Part shown: positions 5,585-12,439 of the stretch, one piece after another
Position numbering within the stretch: position 1 is the stretch's first letter
Layout of the letters: each line of letters starts with the position of its first letter
Virus record (IMG/VR): IMGVR_UViG_3300020185_000312
Coordinates: 1-20,649 of that record
Direction: 5' to 3' (one strand)
DNA from: a virus
DNA length: 20,649 bases
Position numbers and translations under genes: made by a program
The notes under the pieces: generated by a model
Seen by the model: only the letters and a program-made list of their open reading frames with translations
The model's database searches: none
What the model was told of the DNA's origin: nothing

Positions 5585-6283
5585 TTAAATAAGCTCTATT
5601 AACTCCTCAAATTGTTTTTCTGATAGTCTATCGAAAGATATTTTTTTCTTGATATTTTTAGAATATATTAGCTCTTCATTTGGCTCATCTATATACCAAT
5701 CTTTTCCTCCAATTTTTACTTTAGGTAAATCTAAGTCTATTTTTTTTCTACTTCCTGATTTAGATTTTTTACTTTCACCACTCAATTTTGTAAAGAATAA
5801 TTCGTTTTTTATTATTCTATCAACTCTTAATTTTTCTTTTGTTTGTTGGATATAGTTTTTAGCAAAATATATTGTTTGTATTTCATTTCTCCTAATTATA
5901 ACATATATTTCATTTCCATTGCTATTTGTTTTTTTATCCACAAATAATAAGTTTTTTCCTATAGAATCTATTTTATCATCTTCAGAATAATAATTTATTT
6001 CATCTGGGTTTATTTTTATATATGTTAGTCTTATTCCAAAATCTTCATCTTCTGGGAATTTGTAATCTTCTATAAATTTATACTTCTTTTTTATAGACTC
6101 TTTTTCGCCATTACTTAAGTTGTATGTTCCTACAGTTTTATACTCTCCAACAGAACCTTCCTTTTCATATCCTACTGGTATATTTTTTCTATCTAAAAAC
6201 CTTTCAGACAACCTATCTAGAGAATGCACCCCAGAAAAGGCTTCTTCTAAAATTTCTTTAACGATTTTTCTAATATAATTCAT
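5585..6283 (-). CDS. tagged phage protein of unknown function
   Basis: The 232-residue product starts with the helical tag MNYIRKIVKEILEEAFSG, related to the tags at 747, 10795, 14713 and 15516. The start at 6283 is preferred over an ATG six codons upstream at 6301 because the tag begins here. Next comes HSLDRLSERFLDR at about residues 20-32, a motif style I recall from small phage proteins, then a mixed alpha/beta region with IGKNLLFVDKK and EIYVIIRRNEIQTIYFAKN, reminiscent of a small nuclease/toxin-like sheet but without recognisable catalytic residues. A basic linker (KKSKSGSRKK) leads to a C-terminal helix pair. The (I/L)-x-E sites V-K-E and L-E-E|A fit prohead processing, so it may be packaged; the catalytic role, if any, is unknown. 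It is divergent from the kinase gene at 6314. Confidence 0.72.
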   Translation of the reverse strand: MNYIRKIVKEILEEAFSGVHSLDRLSERFLDRKNIPVGYEKEGSVGEYKTVGTYNLSNGEKESIKKKYKFIEDYKFPEDEDFGIRLTYIKINPDEINYYSEDDKIDSIGKNLLFVDKKTNSNGNEIYVIIRRNEIQTIYFAKNYIQQTKEKLRVDRIIKNELFFTKLSGESKKSKSGSRKKIDLDLPKVKIGGKDWYIDEPNEELIYSKNIKKKISFDRLSEKQFEELIELI

Positions 6284-6290
6284 ACATTTG
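6283..6290 (+). promoter_or_regulatory. TAnnTTTG promoter element before the kinase gene
   Basis: TACATTTG matches the Bacteroidetes -7 consensus and lies 23 bases before the ATG at 6314. It overlaps the start codon of the divergent tagged gene. ATATTTATTA, a recurrent pre-start element of this window, lies at 6302-6311. Confidence 0.45.
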
Positions 6291-6313
6291 TAAATAGTCA
6301 CATATTTATTATT

Positions 6314-7009
6314 ATGAAAAGAAAAATGTTAGTTTTAGTTGGCCCACCTTCTGTAGGAAAGTCAACATGGATATCTTCAAACTATCCAGAATCATATGTC
6401 ATTAATAGAGATGATATTGTAGAATCAGTAGCATCAAGTTACGGTTGGACTTATGATGATATGTTTGCAACACCACCAGAAGATGCAGAAATAGGTGAAG
6501 TTGACGAAAAGTATGGAACAATCAAAGAGTCTCCATCTTGGATGACTTGGGCTAATACTATATTTGACAAAGTTTTTGAGGCAAATGGAAAAGTTCAAAA
6601 ACTAATGAATGATAAAGTTGCTCAGGCACATCCTAGCAATAAAGATGTAGTTGTTGATATGACAAATATGAATTCAAATTCTAGAAAAAATGCAATGAAA
6701 GCAATAGAGGGAAATGAAGAAGATTATCATAAAGTAGCTGTAGATTTTAAATTTCAAGGAGCAGAAGAGGTAATAAAAAAAATGGCAGAAAAAAGAGCCG
6801 AATCAGCTCGAAGGATGGGTAAGTCTAAAACCATTCCTGCACACGTATTTGACAAAATGTTTTCATCTTATTCTAAACCCTCAACTTCAGAAGGTTTTGA
6901 TGAAATAGTTTCTGTTGATAATGTAAATAATCTTAAAAGTGCTTTAGATGACGAAAGCTTAAAAGAATCAATTAGAAGAACGGTGAGAAAAGAATTATGG
7001 AATTTGTAG
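6314..7009 (+). CDS. PseT-like polynucleotide 5'-kinase (P-loop kinase domain)
   Basis: The 231-residue protein is a P-loop kinase of the T4 polynucleotide kinase (AAA_33) type. Walker A is GPPSVGKST at 10-18, followed by YVINRDD at 28-34, matching the INRDD of T4 Pnk that binds substrate. The VVVDMTNMNSNSR stretch at 112-124 corresponds to the T4 DTNLNPERR region, and KTIPAHVFDKMFSSY at 172-186 matches its KAVPIDVLRSMY lid/arginine region. The C-terminal phosphatase domain of T4 Pnk is absent. Such enzymes phosphorylate 5'-OH ends of RNA or DNA, for example to repair tRNAs cut by host anticodon nucleases. The last 18 residues (ESLKESIRRTVRKELWNL) look like the packaging-type tag seen elsewhere but at the C-terminus. 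An insertion at about 45-80 is unlike T4. The next gene overlaps its end by 13 bases. Confidence 0.85.
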   Translation: MKRKMLVLVGPPSVGKSTWISSNYPESYVINRDDIVESVASSYGWTYDDMFATPPEDAEIGEVDEKYGTIKESPSWMTWANTIFDKVFEANGKVQKLMNDKVAQAHPSNKDVVVDMTNMNSNSRKNAMKAIEGNEEDYHKVAVDFKFQGAEEVIKKMAEKRAESARRMGKSKTIPAHVFDKMFSSYSKPSTSEGFDEIVSVDNVNNLKSALDDESLKESIRRTVRKELWNL

Positions 7010-7473
7010 GAAAATATAAAAATTGGTACAAAAGACTTGTTGATTCAGGGTATCCAAATGCTAAAGAGAAAGTTACAGAATTTATGGAATCACACAATGA
7101 CATTATATGGGAAAAAAAATTGATAAAATTAGTTAAAAATGGTATGAGCACAAAGTTGGCAATGGATAAAATTGCCGCATTAAGAGAAGGTTTTTCTGGT
7201 GATAATAAATGTGAAAAATTTGTTCAAGGAATAGAAGAAAAAAGTTCAATAAATACAAAAAGTCAACATTTTATAATTAAAAGTTTGCCACCTGAAGATA
7301 GATTGTTATTTTTAAAAAAGTTTAAAACAAAATATTTTGAAAATAATTTTGATGAACTTTATCAAGACCTGGAAGATGATTGTGTAAAAAGGGGTTATGT
7401 TGATAATGAAATCAAGTTCATAGTTGAAGGTAAATATGTGAAGGCATATGTCAAAGTTGAGATTATTATGTAA
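6997..7473 (+). CDS. unknown protein coupled to the kinase gene
   Basis: The 158-residue product is mainly helical and not recognised. It begins MEFVGKYKNWYKRLVDSG, with an aromatic/basic N-terminus, and contains an acidic C-terminal part (DELYQDLEDDCVKRGYVDNEIKFIVEGKYVKAYVKVEIIM) with a likely beta hairpin at the end. Its ATG lies inside the last codons of the kinase gene (13-base overlap in another frame), so translation is probably coupled and the two proteins may act together. No catalytic motif, membrane segment or zinc ligand pattern is visible. Confidence 0.75.
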   Translation: MEFVGKYKNWYKRLVDSGYPNAKEKVTEFMESHNDIIWEKKLIKLVKNGMSTKLAMDKIAALREGFSGDNKCEKFVQGIEEKSSINTKSQHFIIKSLPPEDRLLFLKKFKTKYFENNFDELYQDLEDDCVKRGYVDNEIKFIVEGKYVKAYVKVEIIM

Positions 7474-7515
7474 TATAGTAAAAAAACAATATATTTATAA
7501 CAAATATCAAATTAT

Positions 7516-8013
7516 ATGCAACAGGTACTAGTATTAAATAGCACTTACCAACCAATTAATGTAACTAGTTTGGCAAGAGGTTTTAAGTTAGTATTCAAAG
7601 GTAAGGCAGAAATATTAGAACACATTAATAAAAGTCCTATTATTACTGAAAAAAATGTTTTTAAAAGACCTACGGTAATAAGATTGCTTAAGTATGTATC
7701 AGTTCCTTTTAGAAAGGTTTATTTGTGTAGACAAAATATATTTAAAAGAGACGATTTTAAATGTTTATATTGTGATAGTGAAAAAAACTTAACAATAGAC
7801 CACGTAATACCCAGCTCTAGAGGGGGTAATAATACTTGGCAAAATTTAGCTACATGCTGTAAGTCTTGTAATGAAACTAAAGACAACAAAACGCCAGAAG
7901 AAGCTAACATGAAAATGAGACATACACCATTTAGGCCTTCATATATATATTATGTCCAAAAATTTAAACAAATTCATAAGTCTTGGAATGTCTATGTTGG
8001 TCTTAAAGTCTAA
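7516..8013 (+). CDS. HNH endonuclease family protein
   Basis: The 165-residue protein has a complete HNH zinc fold: C83-x2-C86, the D95-H96 dyad in TIDHVIPSSRGGNN, N106 and W108-Q-N110 in NTWQNL, then C115-x2-C118 and N119. The N-terminal part (VLVLNSTYQPINVTSLARGFKLV, RPTVIRLLKYVSVP, YLCRQNIFKRD) is the conserved region of a widespread bacterial and phage HNH family in which nuclease and N-domain occur together at about this length. Members cut DNA using a single metal ion; physiological roles are mostly unknown. The stop codon overlaps the stop of the convergent GH16 gene (8010-8013), so no terminator separates them. It may be a homing-type or genome-processing nuclease. Confidence 0.88.
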   Translation: MQQVLVLNSTYQPINVTSLARGFKLVFKGKAEILEHINKSPIITEKNVFKRPTVIRLLKYVSVPFRKVYLCRQNIFKRDDFKCLYCDSEKNLTIDHVIPSSRGGNNTWQNLATCCKSCNETKDNKTPEEANMKMRHTPFRPSYIYYVQKFKQIHKSWNVYVGLKV

Positions 8014-8876
8014 TTTTTTTTATAAGCTCTAACGTAATCTATTTCATGATATGTTGGAAATTTAGCCTCATCTAATTTTCTTTCCTTAATAGGGTCTATT
8101 TGGTTTCCTATAATAATGTGCATAGGGTATTTAAATTCATTGATAGCTCTTGGGTTGCTAAATACTCTAATTAATATATTATCATAATATATTTTAAACC
8201 CTTTCTCATTCCATTCTACAGCATATGTGTGAAATTCTTTTGATATATTTTGAACATTATGCCCCATTACTTTCATTTTTTTATTTTTAGGAGTCCCCCA
8301 ATGAAAGTTAGATTCAAAACTTACCAAACCTTTAACGGGTCTACCAGTGTACATTTCGTATATGTCTATTTCTGGTGGCCACGAGTTTTTGGATGCCATC
8401 CAAAACGCAGGCCAATGCCCAGGTTGAACGGTCATTTTACTTCGTATCTCAAAGAAACCATATTTTTGCTCAAAAGATTTTGAACTATCTAAATGTCCAA
8501 CTCTATAAGGAATGGTAAATTTTCCATAATTCACTCCGTTTAAGTCAGTGTAATTTATTTTTATGGGATTTTTTTCAGATTTTTGTTTTATTGTTGAATC
8601 TGTAAACTCAAACATATTGTCTCCGCAATATTGTATTGGAGCTCTGTTTTCATTTACAATATTCCCAGGATGGTATCTTAATCCAAAATAATGGTCAGTT
8701 CTCCACTTTTTTTTGTCTAATTTTTTTTTATCAAAATTATCTTCAAAAGTGATTGTCCATCCATTTTTTTTTGAATTGTTTTTTACATTATTAAATTTTC
8801 TTGAATAAAACGCTAAGTAACACCATAGTCTAATTTTTAAAAATAAATTAACCAGGTAATCTTTTACTATCCACAT
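8010..8876 (-). CDS. GH16-family beta-glycanase (laminarinase/lichenase-like)
   Basis: The 288-residue protein has the GH16 jelly-roll signatures: WTITFEDNFD near 40-49, KYGFFEIRSKM at 138-148, GHWPAFWM at 153-160 and the catalytic motif E169-I-D171-I-Y-E174 (ExDxxE), whose first glutamate is the nucleophile and last the acid/base. The C-terminal YHEIDYVRAYKK (276-287) is the usual end of the domain. GH16 enzymes cleave beta-1,3/1,4-glucans, agar, carrageenan or porphyran with retention; substrate cannot be told here. The N-terminus (VNLFLKIRLWCYLAFYS, residues 9-25) is hydrophobic with basic residues and may be a signal anchor. It sits downstream of the holin-like and lysozyme genes on the same strand, which suggests a job in depolymerising host capsule, matrix or stored glucan during entry or release. 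All catalytic residues are intact. Confidence 0.9.
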   Translation of the reverse strand: MWIVKDYLVNLFLKIRLWCYLAFYSRKFNNVKNNSKKNGWTITFEDNFDKKKLDKKKWRTDHYFGLRYHPGNIVNENRAPIQYCGDNMFEFTDSTIKQKSEKNPIKINYTDLNGVNYGKFTIPYRVGHLDSSKSFEQKYGFFEIRSKMTVQPGHWPAFWMASKNSWPPEIDIYEMYTGRPVKGLVSFESNFHWGTPKNKKMKVMGHNVQNISKEFHTYAVEWNEKGFKIYYDNILIRVFSNPRAINEFKYPMHIIIGNQIDPIKERKLDEAKFPTYHEIDYVRAYKKN

Positions 8877-8893
8877 ATATGTATGATTTTCTC

Positions 8894-9106
8894 TTATTTT
8901 TCATTATTAAATAAGCCTCCAACTGTTCTTAGTCCAACTAGAGTGCATCCTGCTATTAGTAAGGAGCTAAACAGCTCTTTTCCTACGTCATAAAAGTGAA
9001 AACCATCTAAAGTGTAAGTGATGGCACACAATGCTAAAAATATGTTACCCCAAAACTTTTTGCTTGATAATTTCCCACCCTTTTTTTCGGTGAATAAATC
9101 TCTCAT
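8894..9106 (-). CDS. putative holin-like small membrane protein
   Basis: The 70-residue protein has a basic N-terminus (RDLFTEKKGGKLSSKKFWG), then two hydrophobic stretches at about 20-36 (NIFLALCAITYTLDGF) and 44-62 (ELFSSLLIAGCTLVGLRTVG). The order K-K-F-W-G followed by a helix, a short polar loop and L-L-I-x-G-x-x-L-x-G-L-x-x-V-G resembles small class II-type phage holins or holin-like proteins near endolysin genes. It lies 3' of the lysozyme gene on the same strand, with tRNA-Ala between them, and is followed by the GH16 gene after 17 bases. The holin call rests on size, topology and context only. Confidence 0.55.
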   Translation of the reverse strand: MRDLFTEKKGGKLSSKKFWGNIFLALCAITYTLDGFHFYDVGKELFSSLLIAGCTLVGLRTVGGLFNNEK

Positions 9107-9132
9107 AATACTTGTTCTTTTTTGTTTGAATG

Positions 9133-9206
9133 TGGAGGATATCGGAGTCGAACCGATGACCTCCTGCGTGCAAGGCAGGCGCTCTAGCCAGCTGAGCTAA
9201 TCCCCC
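9133..9206 (-). tRNA. tRNA-Ala (TGC)
   Basis: Read on the minus strand: acceptor GGGGGAT with ATCCTCC, D-arm GCTC/GAGC, anticodon stem CCTGC/GCAGG around CTTGCAC (anticodon TGC), T-arm ATCGG-TTCGACT-CCGAT, discriminator A (complement of T9133). CCA is not encoded. It sits between the lysozyme and holin-like genes in the same transcription direction, so it must be cut from a common transcript or have its own promoter; the element ATATTTATTA (9219-9228, minus strand) precedes it. Confidence 0.94.
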
Positions 9207-9245
9207 ATTCAAGTTCATTAATAAATATCAAGAAAAAATAGGTAT

Positions 9246-10262
9246 TCACAACAACCCAGCCAATTTTTTTAATCTTTTTTTGTGATTTTCGGATATTATA
9301 TTTTTTGTTTTTTTGTATCTCAACATTAATGGGTTGAACTCCAAAGACTTGCCAAACATTTCAGATTCTTTTTTTCTTCTTTTCACATGACCTGGGTAAG
9401 ATATTCTTGTAGACAATATTTTATCTCTAGCTTCTTCGTACATACCTTTTTTGACTAGCTGTATAAAGTTAGTACTTCTAAAACCACCTCTTCCCATATT
9501 GAAAGCCATTGACACCATCGCATCGTACATGTCTTGGTCTACATAGAAAGGAATGCTATCAGCCTCCCAGTCTTCAAAAACGCTATTAACAGCATTTTTA
9601 GCATTTGTCAAGTCGTTGAGTAATAATTCCTCTGCTTTTGTCCTTGTTATTTTTTCTCCAACTTTAAATTGAGAATTACTCTTTTTTTCAGCATGACCCC
9701 AACCTACAGTTATCATACCATCTCCTAAGTCATAAGCTTGCAAAACTGGTTCGCCTTTTTCTTTTATCGCACCTTCTTCGATTTTTATGAAATCCATAAA
9801 AGAATCAGAAACATCATTTGGAATTTCATTATAAAAAACATTTTCTATTTTTTCTTTCTTTATATCACTATCAACATCTTTTTCAATCTGCTTCTCGTTA
9901 TCACTATTTAAATTTATTCCTAAATCAAGAGTCGAAACTTCACCATTTATTTCATCTACATTTTTAGATGCATAGTCATGAATTTCAGCATAACTCAATA
10001 TTCCAACTAAAGAAGCGAAAGCATATTTTAAAATTTTTAATTTTAATTTTTTAGGCAATTTTTTTGCTTTTAATATAAGCGTGTCTAAATATTTTTTTGC
10101 TTGTTCTGACGTTTTTATTGATTTTGTAGAATCTTTTACCTTATCTTTTACTATATCCCACTCATAAGTTGGAGAAGGTTTATCTAAATCTGATTCTAAC
10201 AATACGTTTATTGCTTCATTTAGTAAGTTATCTATGTTTAATATTTGTGATTCAGTTAGCAT
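9246..10262 (-). CDS. T4-type lysozyme (GH24 endolysin) with N-terminal membrane segment
   Basis: The 338-residue protein ends in a GH24 muramidase domain (about residues 150-310): MDFIKIEEG with catalytic E163, AYDLGDGMITVGWGH (D178, T185, H190), GEKITRTKAEELLLNDL, and AMVSMAFNMGRGGFRSTNF. It hydrolyses the MurNAc-GlcNAc bond of peptidoglycan. The start at 10262 was chosen over one 21 codons upstream because the upstream extension crosses the terminator hairpin at 10287-10319, while ATATTTATTAAC abuts this ATG. The N-terminal 145 residues are extra compared with T4 lysozyme (164 residues): a helical, acidic first section (IDNLLNEAINVLLES), a basic part, and a hydrophobic stretch at about 79-93 (LKYAFASLVGILSYA), possibly a membrane anchor. 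The C-terminus is basic (HKKRLKKLAGLL). It could be the lysis enzyme or a tail-associated lysozyme. Confidence 0.9.
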   Translation of the reverse strand: MLTESQILNIDNLLNEAINVLLESDLDKPSPTYEWDIVKDKVKDSTKSIKTSEQAKKYLDTLILKAKKLPKKLKLKILKYAFASLVGILSYAEIHDYASKNVDEINGEVSTLDLGINLNSDNEKQIEKDVDSDIKKEKIENVFYNEIPNDVSDSFMDFIKIEEGAIKEKGEPVLQAYDLGDGMITVGWGHAEKKSNSQFKVGEKITRTKAEELLLNDLTNAKNAVNSVFEDWEADSIPFYVDQDMYDAMVSMAFNMGRGGFRSTNFIQLVKKGMYEEARDKILSTRISYPGHVKRRKKESEMFGKSLEFNPLMLRYKKTKNIISENHKKRLKKLAGLL

Positions 10263-10286
10263 GTTAATAAATATGTACAAAAAATA

Positions 10287-10319
10287 AGACCACTTATAGT
10301 AGCGAGCTTTAAGTGGTCT
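10287..10319 (-). terminator. terminator between the 144-residue protein gene and the lysozyme gene
   Basis: A perfect 10-bp stem (AGACCACTTA at 10287-10296 with TAAGTGGTCT at 10310-10319) and a 13-base loop; on the minus strand it is followed by TATTTTTTG. It ends transcription from the gene at 10361-10795 and implies a separate promoter for the lysozyme gene. Confidence 0.75.
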
Positions 10320-10360
10320 ATGCAACCGAAGTTACAACGGTCCTAACCGTATTTTAAATG

Positions 10361-10795
10361 TTATGGGTATTGAAATTCAATCTCAATAGATTTATAATCA
10401 TTATTTATTGATACCGCTGTTGGGTAAAGGCTGTTTGAATTTTCTGTTTTTTCTATGTTCAACTTAAACCCTTCAAAACTATCGCCGTCAATAATGCCTG
10501 AGCCAAAGTCATAAACTTTTTCAATATTTTCTAATTCATCCTCCCATGAATCTTCTGTTCCTCTATATACTTCAGAGTTTAAAGTCAATTTATGAATGTT
10601 AGGCTTTAATACACTGAATCCATATGTCTTTTCGCTAGTAAATAAGCTCCATTCTACCGTTGCAGTGGCGTCTCCAAAATAATCGTTTGGCCCCAGCACA
10701 TCTTTCATATATAAATGTAAATTTACTTTTGTCACATACGTTTCTGAATCCGAACTTAATGCTTCTCTTATTATTTTCCTAATTTCATGCTTCAT
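10361..10795 (-). CDS. tagged beta-rich protein, unknown function
   Basis: The 144-residue protein opens with MKHEIRKIIREALSS, the recurrent tag, here with I-R-E|A exactly as the T4 prohead-protease rule (I/L)-x-E|A predicts. The rest alternates polar and hydrophobic residues (YVTKVNLHLYMKDVL, GDATATVEWSLFTSEKTYGFSVL, FEGFKLNIEKT, SIEIEFQYP), as expected for an all-beta domain. No family is recognised. ATATTTATTAAC abuts the ATG. It has its own terminator (10287-10319) and is divergent from the YqeY-like gene at 10868. Virion or internal capsid protein is a guess based on the tag. Confidence 0.7.
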   Translation of the reverse strand: MKHEIRKIIREALSSDSETYVTKVNLHLYMKDVLGPNDYFGDATATVEWSLFTSEKTYGFSVLKPNIHKLTLNSEVYRGTEDSWEDELENIEKVYDFGSGIIDGDSFEGFKLNIEKTENSNSLYPTAVSINNDYKSIEIEFQYP

Positions 10796-10867
10796 GTTAA
10801 TAAATATGATAAAAATTAATTAAATTTGTTATTATTTATTTAGAAAATATATCCATAAAATAAAACT

Positions 10868-11266
10868 ATGAAAAACTTAAAAGAAATAATATCTAAAGAT
10901 TTTATGACAGCCTTTAAGATGAAGGATATGAACAAAAAAAACTTTCTTGGAGTCGTTAAAGGAGAGATTCAACTACAAGAAGGTAGGGGTGTAGAGTCTA
11001 CAGATGAAAACGTTTTGAAGGTTTTGAAAAAAATAGAAAAATCGTTAAAACAAACAAATACCGAAGAGTCTAATGTGGAACTGGGTTATATAAAAAAATA
11101 CCTACCAGAACAAATGAGTGAAAAAGAAATAAAGGAAATCGTGCTTGAATATACAACTTCTGGGGTGGTTAATATTGGTCAAATAATGGGAAGGTTTAAC
11201 AAAGAGCACAAGGGTAAGGCAGATAATAAATTAGTTTCTGAAATAGCTAAATCCATTCTAAACTAG
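10868..11266 (+). CDS. GatB/YqeY domain-like protein
   Basis: The 132-residue product aligns by eye along its length with the YqeY family (usually about 150 residues): an N-terminal helix LKEIISKDFMTAFKMKD(M)NKK, the central KVLKKIEKSLKQT region, then the family's best-kept segment YLPEQMSEKEIKEIV at about 78-92 and IGQIMGRFNKEHKGKADNKLVSEIAKSIL at the C-terminus. YqeY resembles the tail domain of the GatB subunit of the amidotransferase that makes Gln-tRNA or Asn-tRNA, a tRNA-binding module; free-standing YqeY has an unsettled role. A phage copy could bind tRNA and would fit a genome that carries its own tRNAs. The next gene starts 1 base after its stop, so they form an operon. Confidence 0.85.
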   Translation: MKNLKEIISKDFMTAFKMKDMNKKNFLGVVKGEIQLQEGRGVESTDENVLKVLKKIEKSLKQTNTEESNVELGYIKKYLPEQMSEKEIKEIVLEYTTSGVVNIGQIMGRFNKEHKGKADNKLVSEIAKSILN

Positions 11267-11267
11267 A

Positions 11268-11576
11268 ATGTCACATCTACAAAAATATATATACAATAAA
11301 TACAGCACACCCAGCCAAGATAGTGAAATAAAGCTTATCACATATTGTAATTTTATATCAGATATACTTAAAAGCTATTTGATAAAAAAAAATATGACAA
11401 CAGAAGTTTTGTCTAAAAAAATTGACATACCACAAGATGACATTAAGTTGATGTTGAGCGATGTTTATGTATACAATTTTAGCGTAGAGGAACTGGCTAA
11501 ATTAGACCTTTTATTTGAAGGGCATTATGATATTTATGAAAAAAAACTTTTGATAGAAACGATAAAACAATTTTAG
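11268..11576 (+). CDS. small HTH-like protein downstream of YqeY-like gene
   Basis: The 102-residue product has a central region that reads like a helix-turn-helix of the XRE/Cro type: SYLIKKNMTTEVLSKKIDIPQDDIKLMLSD at about 37-66, followed by VEELAKLDLLFE, the usual capping helix. The Q-x-x-L-A positions are replaced by E-V-L-S, so the assignment is weak. No DNA-cleavage or metal motif is seen. It begins 1 base after the YqeY-like gene and is surely co-transcribed; its stop overlaps the stop of the convergent gene at 11573. A small regulator is the likeliest role. Confidence 0.6.
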   Translation: MSHLQKYIYNKYSTPSQDSEIKLITYCNFISDILKSYLIKKNMTTEVLSKKIDIPQDDIKLMLSDVYVYNFSVEELAKLDLLFEGHYDIYEKKLLIETIKQF

Positions 11577-12298
11577 TTAGAACCAGTGTAATTTTTACGT
11601 GGTTCCATCTTTTCGTAAAAACCTTCTTTAGAGCCCTTCCAATCCCAAGGCAAACCATGTTCTATGTTGTATTCTAATTGTGTATCAGATACTCCCTTTA
11701 GTTTTAATAAAGCCTTTTTCAATAAGGGTATATTATCCTTTGCCATGGATTCAGAGATAACATCTCTTACAATCATTCTTACTGATTCATTTATTTTAAA
11801 ATCTTCAGAATCAATAGCTTTTAAGTAAGATGTTGAATCTTTTTGATATCTAGCTAAAGTTTTTAGTTCATCTTTTAAGTCATCATCTAATTCCACCAAA
11901 TCAGCTTGAGTGTTTTCATAATCTTCTAATCCTTTTCCTATAACTAAAGAATCTAAGTTGTCATTTATATAATTTTCTAACACTTCTTCGTTCAGTTCCC
12001 AATCTCCCAATTCTTCGTCAGGCATTCCATCTTCATCAAAGTCAACGCCTAAAATGCTCCTTGTTGCATAAGGTTCTAACTCATCTTTGTCTAAAAGATA
12101 AATGTTAAATATATATTTTTTACCAGATGATTTATCTTGCAAAACAGCAATTTCGCTGTTATCACTAAATATTACGTCCATTTTATATTCTTTAGCCTCT
12201 TTTCCCATTTTTTGATTTTCACCATCTCTCCATGGTGCGTCAGACATGTACTCTGCACCCATGGGTAAGTTGCTATTATTTTCATTTATGTTTTTCAT
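11573..12298 (-). CDS. acidic phage protein with internal tag motif, unknown function
   Basis: The 241-residue protein is strongly acidic. Its N-terminus (NLPMGAEYMSDAPWRDGE) looks like an extended structural arm. A small domain at about 38-70 (YKMDVIFSDNSEIAVLQDKSSGKKYIFNIYLL) is probably beta-sheet, followed by a D/E-rich stretch with DFDEDGMPDEELGDWELNEEVLENYI. At about 170-185 FKINESVRMIVRDVISESMA resembles the tags at other N-termini but lies internally. The C-terminal 60 residues contain a short helix-rich part ending in a Trp/Lys section (GLPWDWKGSKEGFYEKM). I do not recognise the family. It follows the 44-residue basic protein gene by 6 bases on the minus strand and may share its transcript. 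Confidence 0.7.
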   Translation of the reverse strand: MKNINENNSNLPMGAEYMSDAPWRDGENQKMGKEAKEYKMDVIFSDNSEIAVLQDKSSGKKYIFNIYLLDKDELEPYATRSILGVDFDEDGMPDEELGDWELNEEVLENYINDNLDSLVIGKGLEDYENTQADLVELDDDLKDELKTLARYQKDSTSYLKAIDSEDFKINESVRMIVRDVISESMAKDNIPLLKKALLKLKGVSDTQLEYNIEHGLPWDWKGSKEGFYEKMEPRKNYTGSN

Positions 12299-12304
12299 AG
12301 TAAT

Positions 12305-12439
12305 TTATTTTCCTTGACCTCTATATTTTTTTTTGTAATACTTTGCACCTTTAGAATTAGAATTTTTACTCTTAGCATGAATACCAGGCCTTTTCTTTTT
12401 CATTTCACCTGATTTGTTTCCATTGGATAATTTTGCCAT
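12305..12439 (-). CDS. 44-residue highly basic protein
   Basis: A short frame of 45 codons encodes a Lys/Arg/Gly/Ser-rich protein: start MAKLSNGNKSGEMKKK, then RPGIHAKSKNSNSKGAKYY and end KKKYRGQGK. There are no acidic residues beyond one Glu. The R-P-G-I-H-A-K and YRGQGK motifs look deliberately conserved and I believe similar short proteins occur in other marine and Bacteroidetes genomes, but the function is unknown; a nucleic-acid-binding role is suggested by charge. The start at 12439 has ATATTTATTA (12463-12472, minus strand) about 24 bases upstream, and the gene precedes the acidic protein by 6 bases. Positive and acidic products side by side could pair up, but that is speculation. Confidence 0.7.
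   Translation of the reverse strand: MAKLSNGNKSGEMKKKRPGIHAKSKNSNSKGAKYYKKKYRGQGK

Noticed and set aside
6284-6301. Longer start (6301) for the tagged gene ending at 5585
   Set aside because: The recurrent tag begins at 6283 and the six extra residues have no counterpart in the other tagged proteins.
9018-9200. Plus-strand frame across the holin-like gene and tRNA-Ala
   Set aside because: It runs through a tRNA on the opposite strand and an established gene; it is a chance frame.
10320-10360. Small RNA or tRNA-like fold after the 144-residue gene
   Set aside because: Only a short ACCG/CGGT pairing is present besides the terminator; too little to call a gene.
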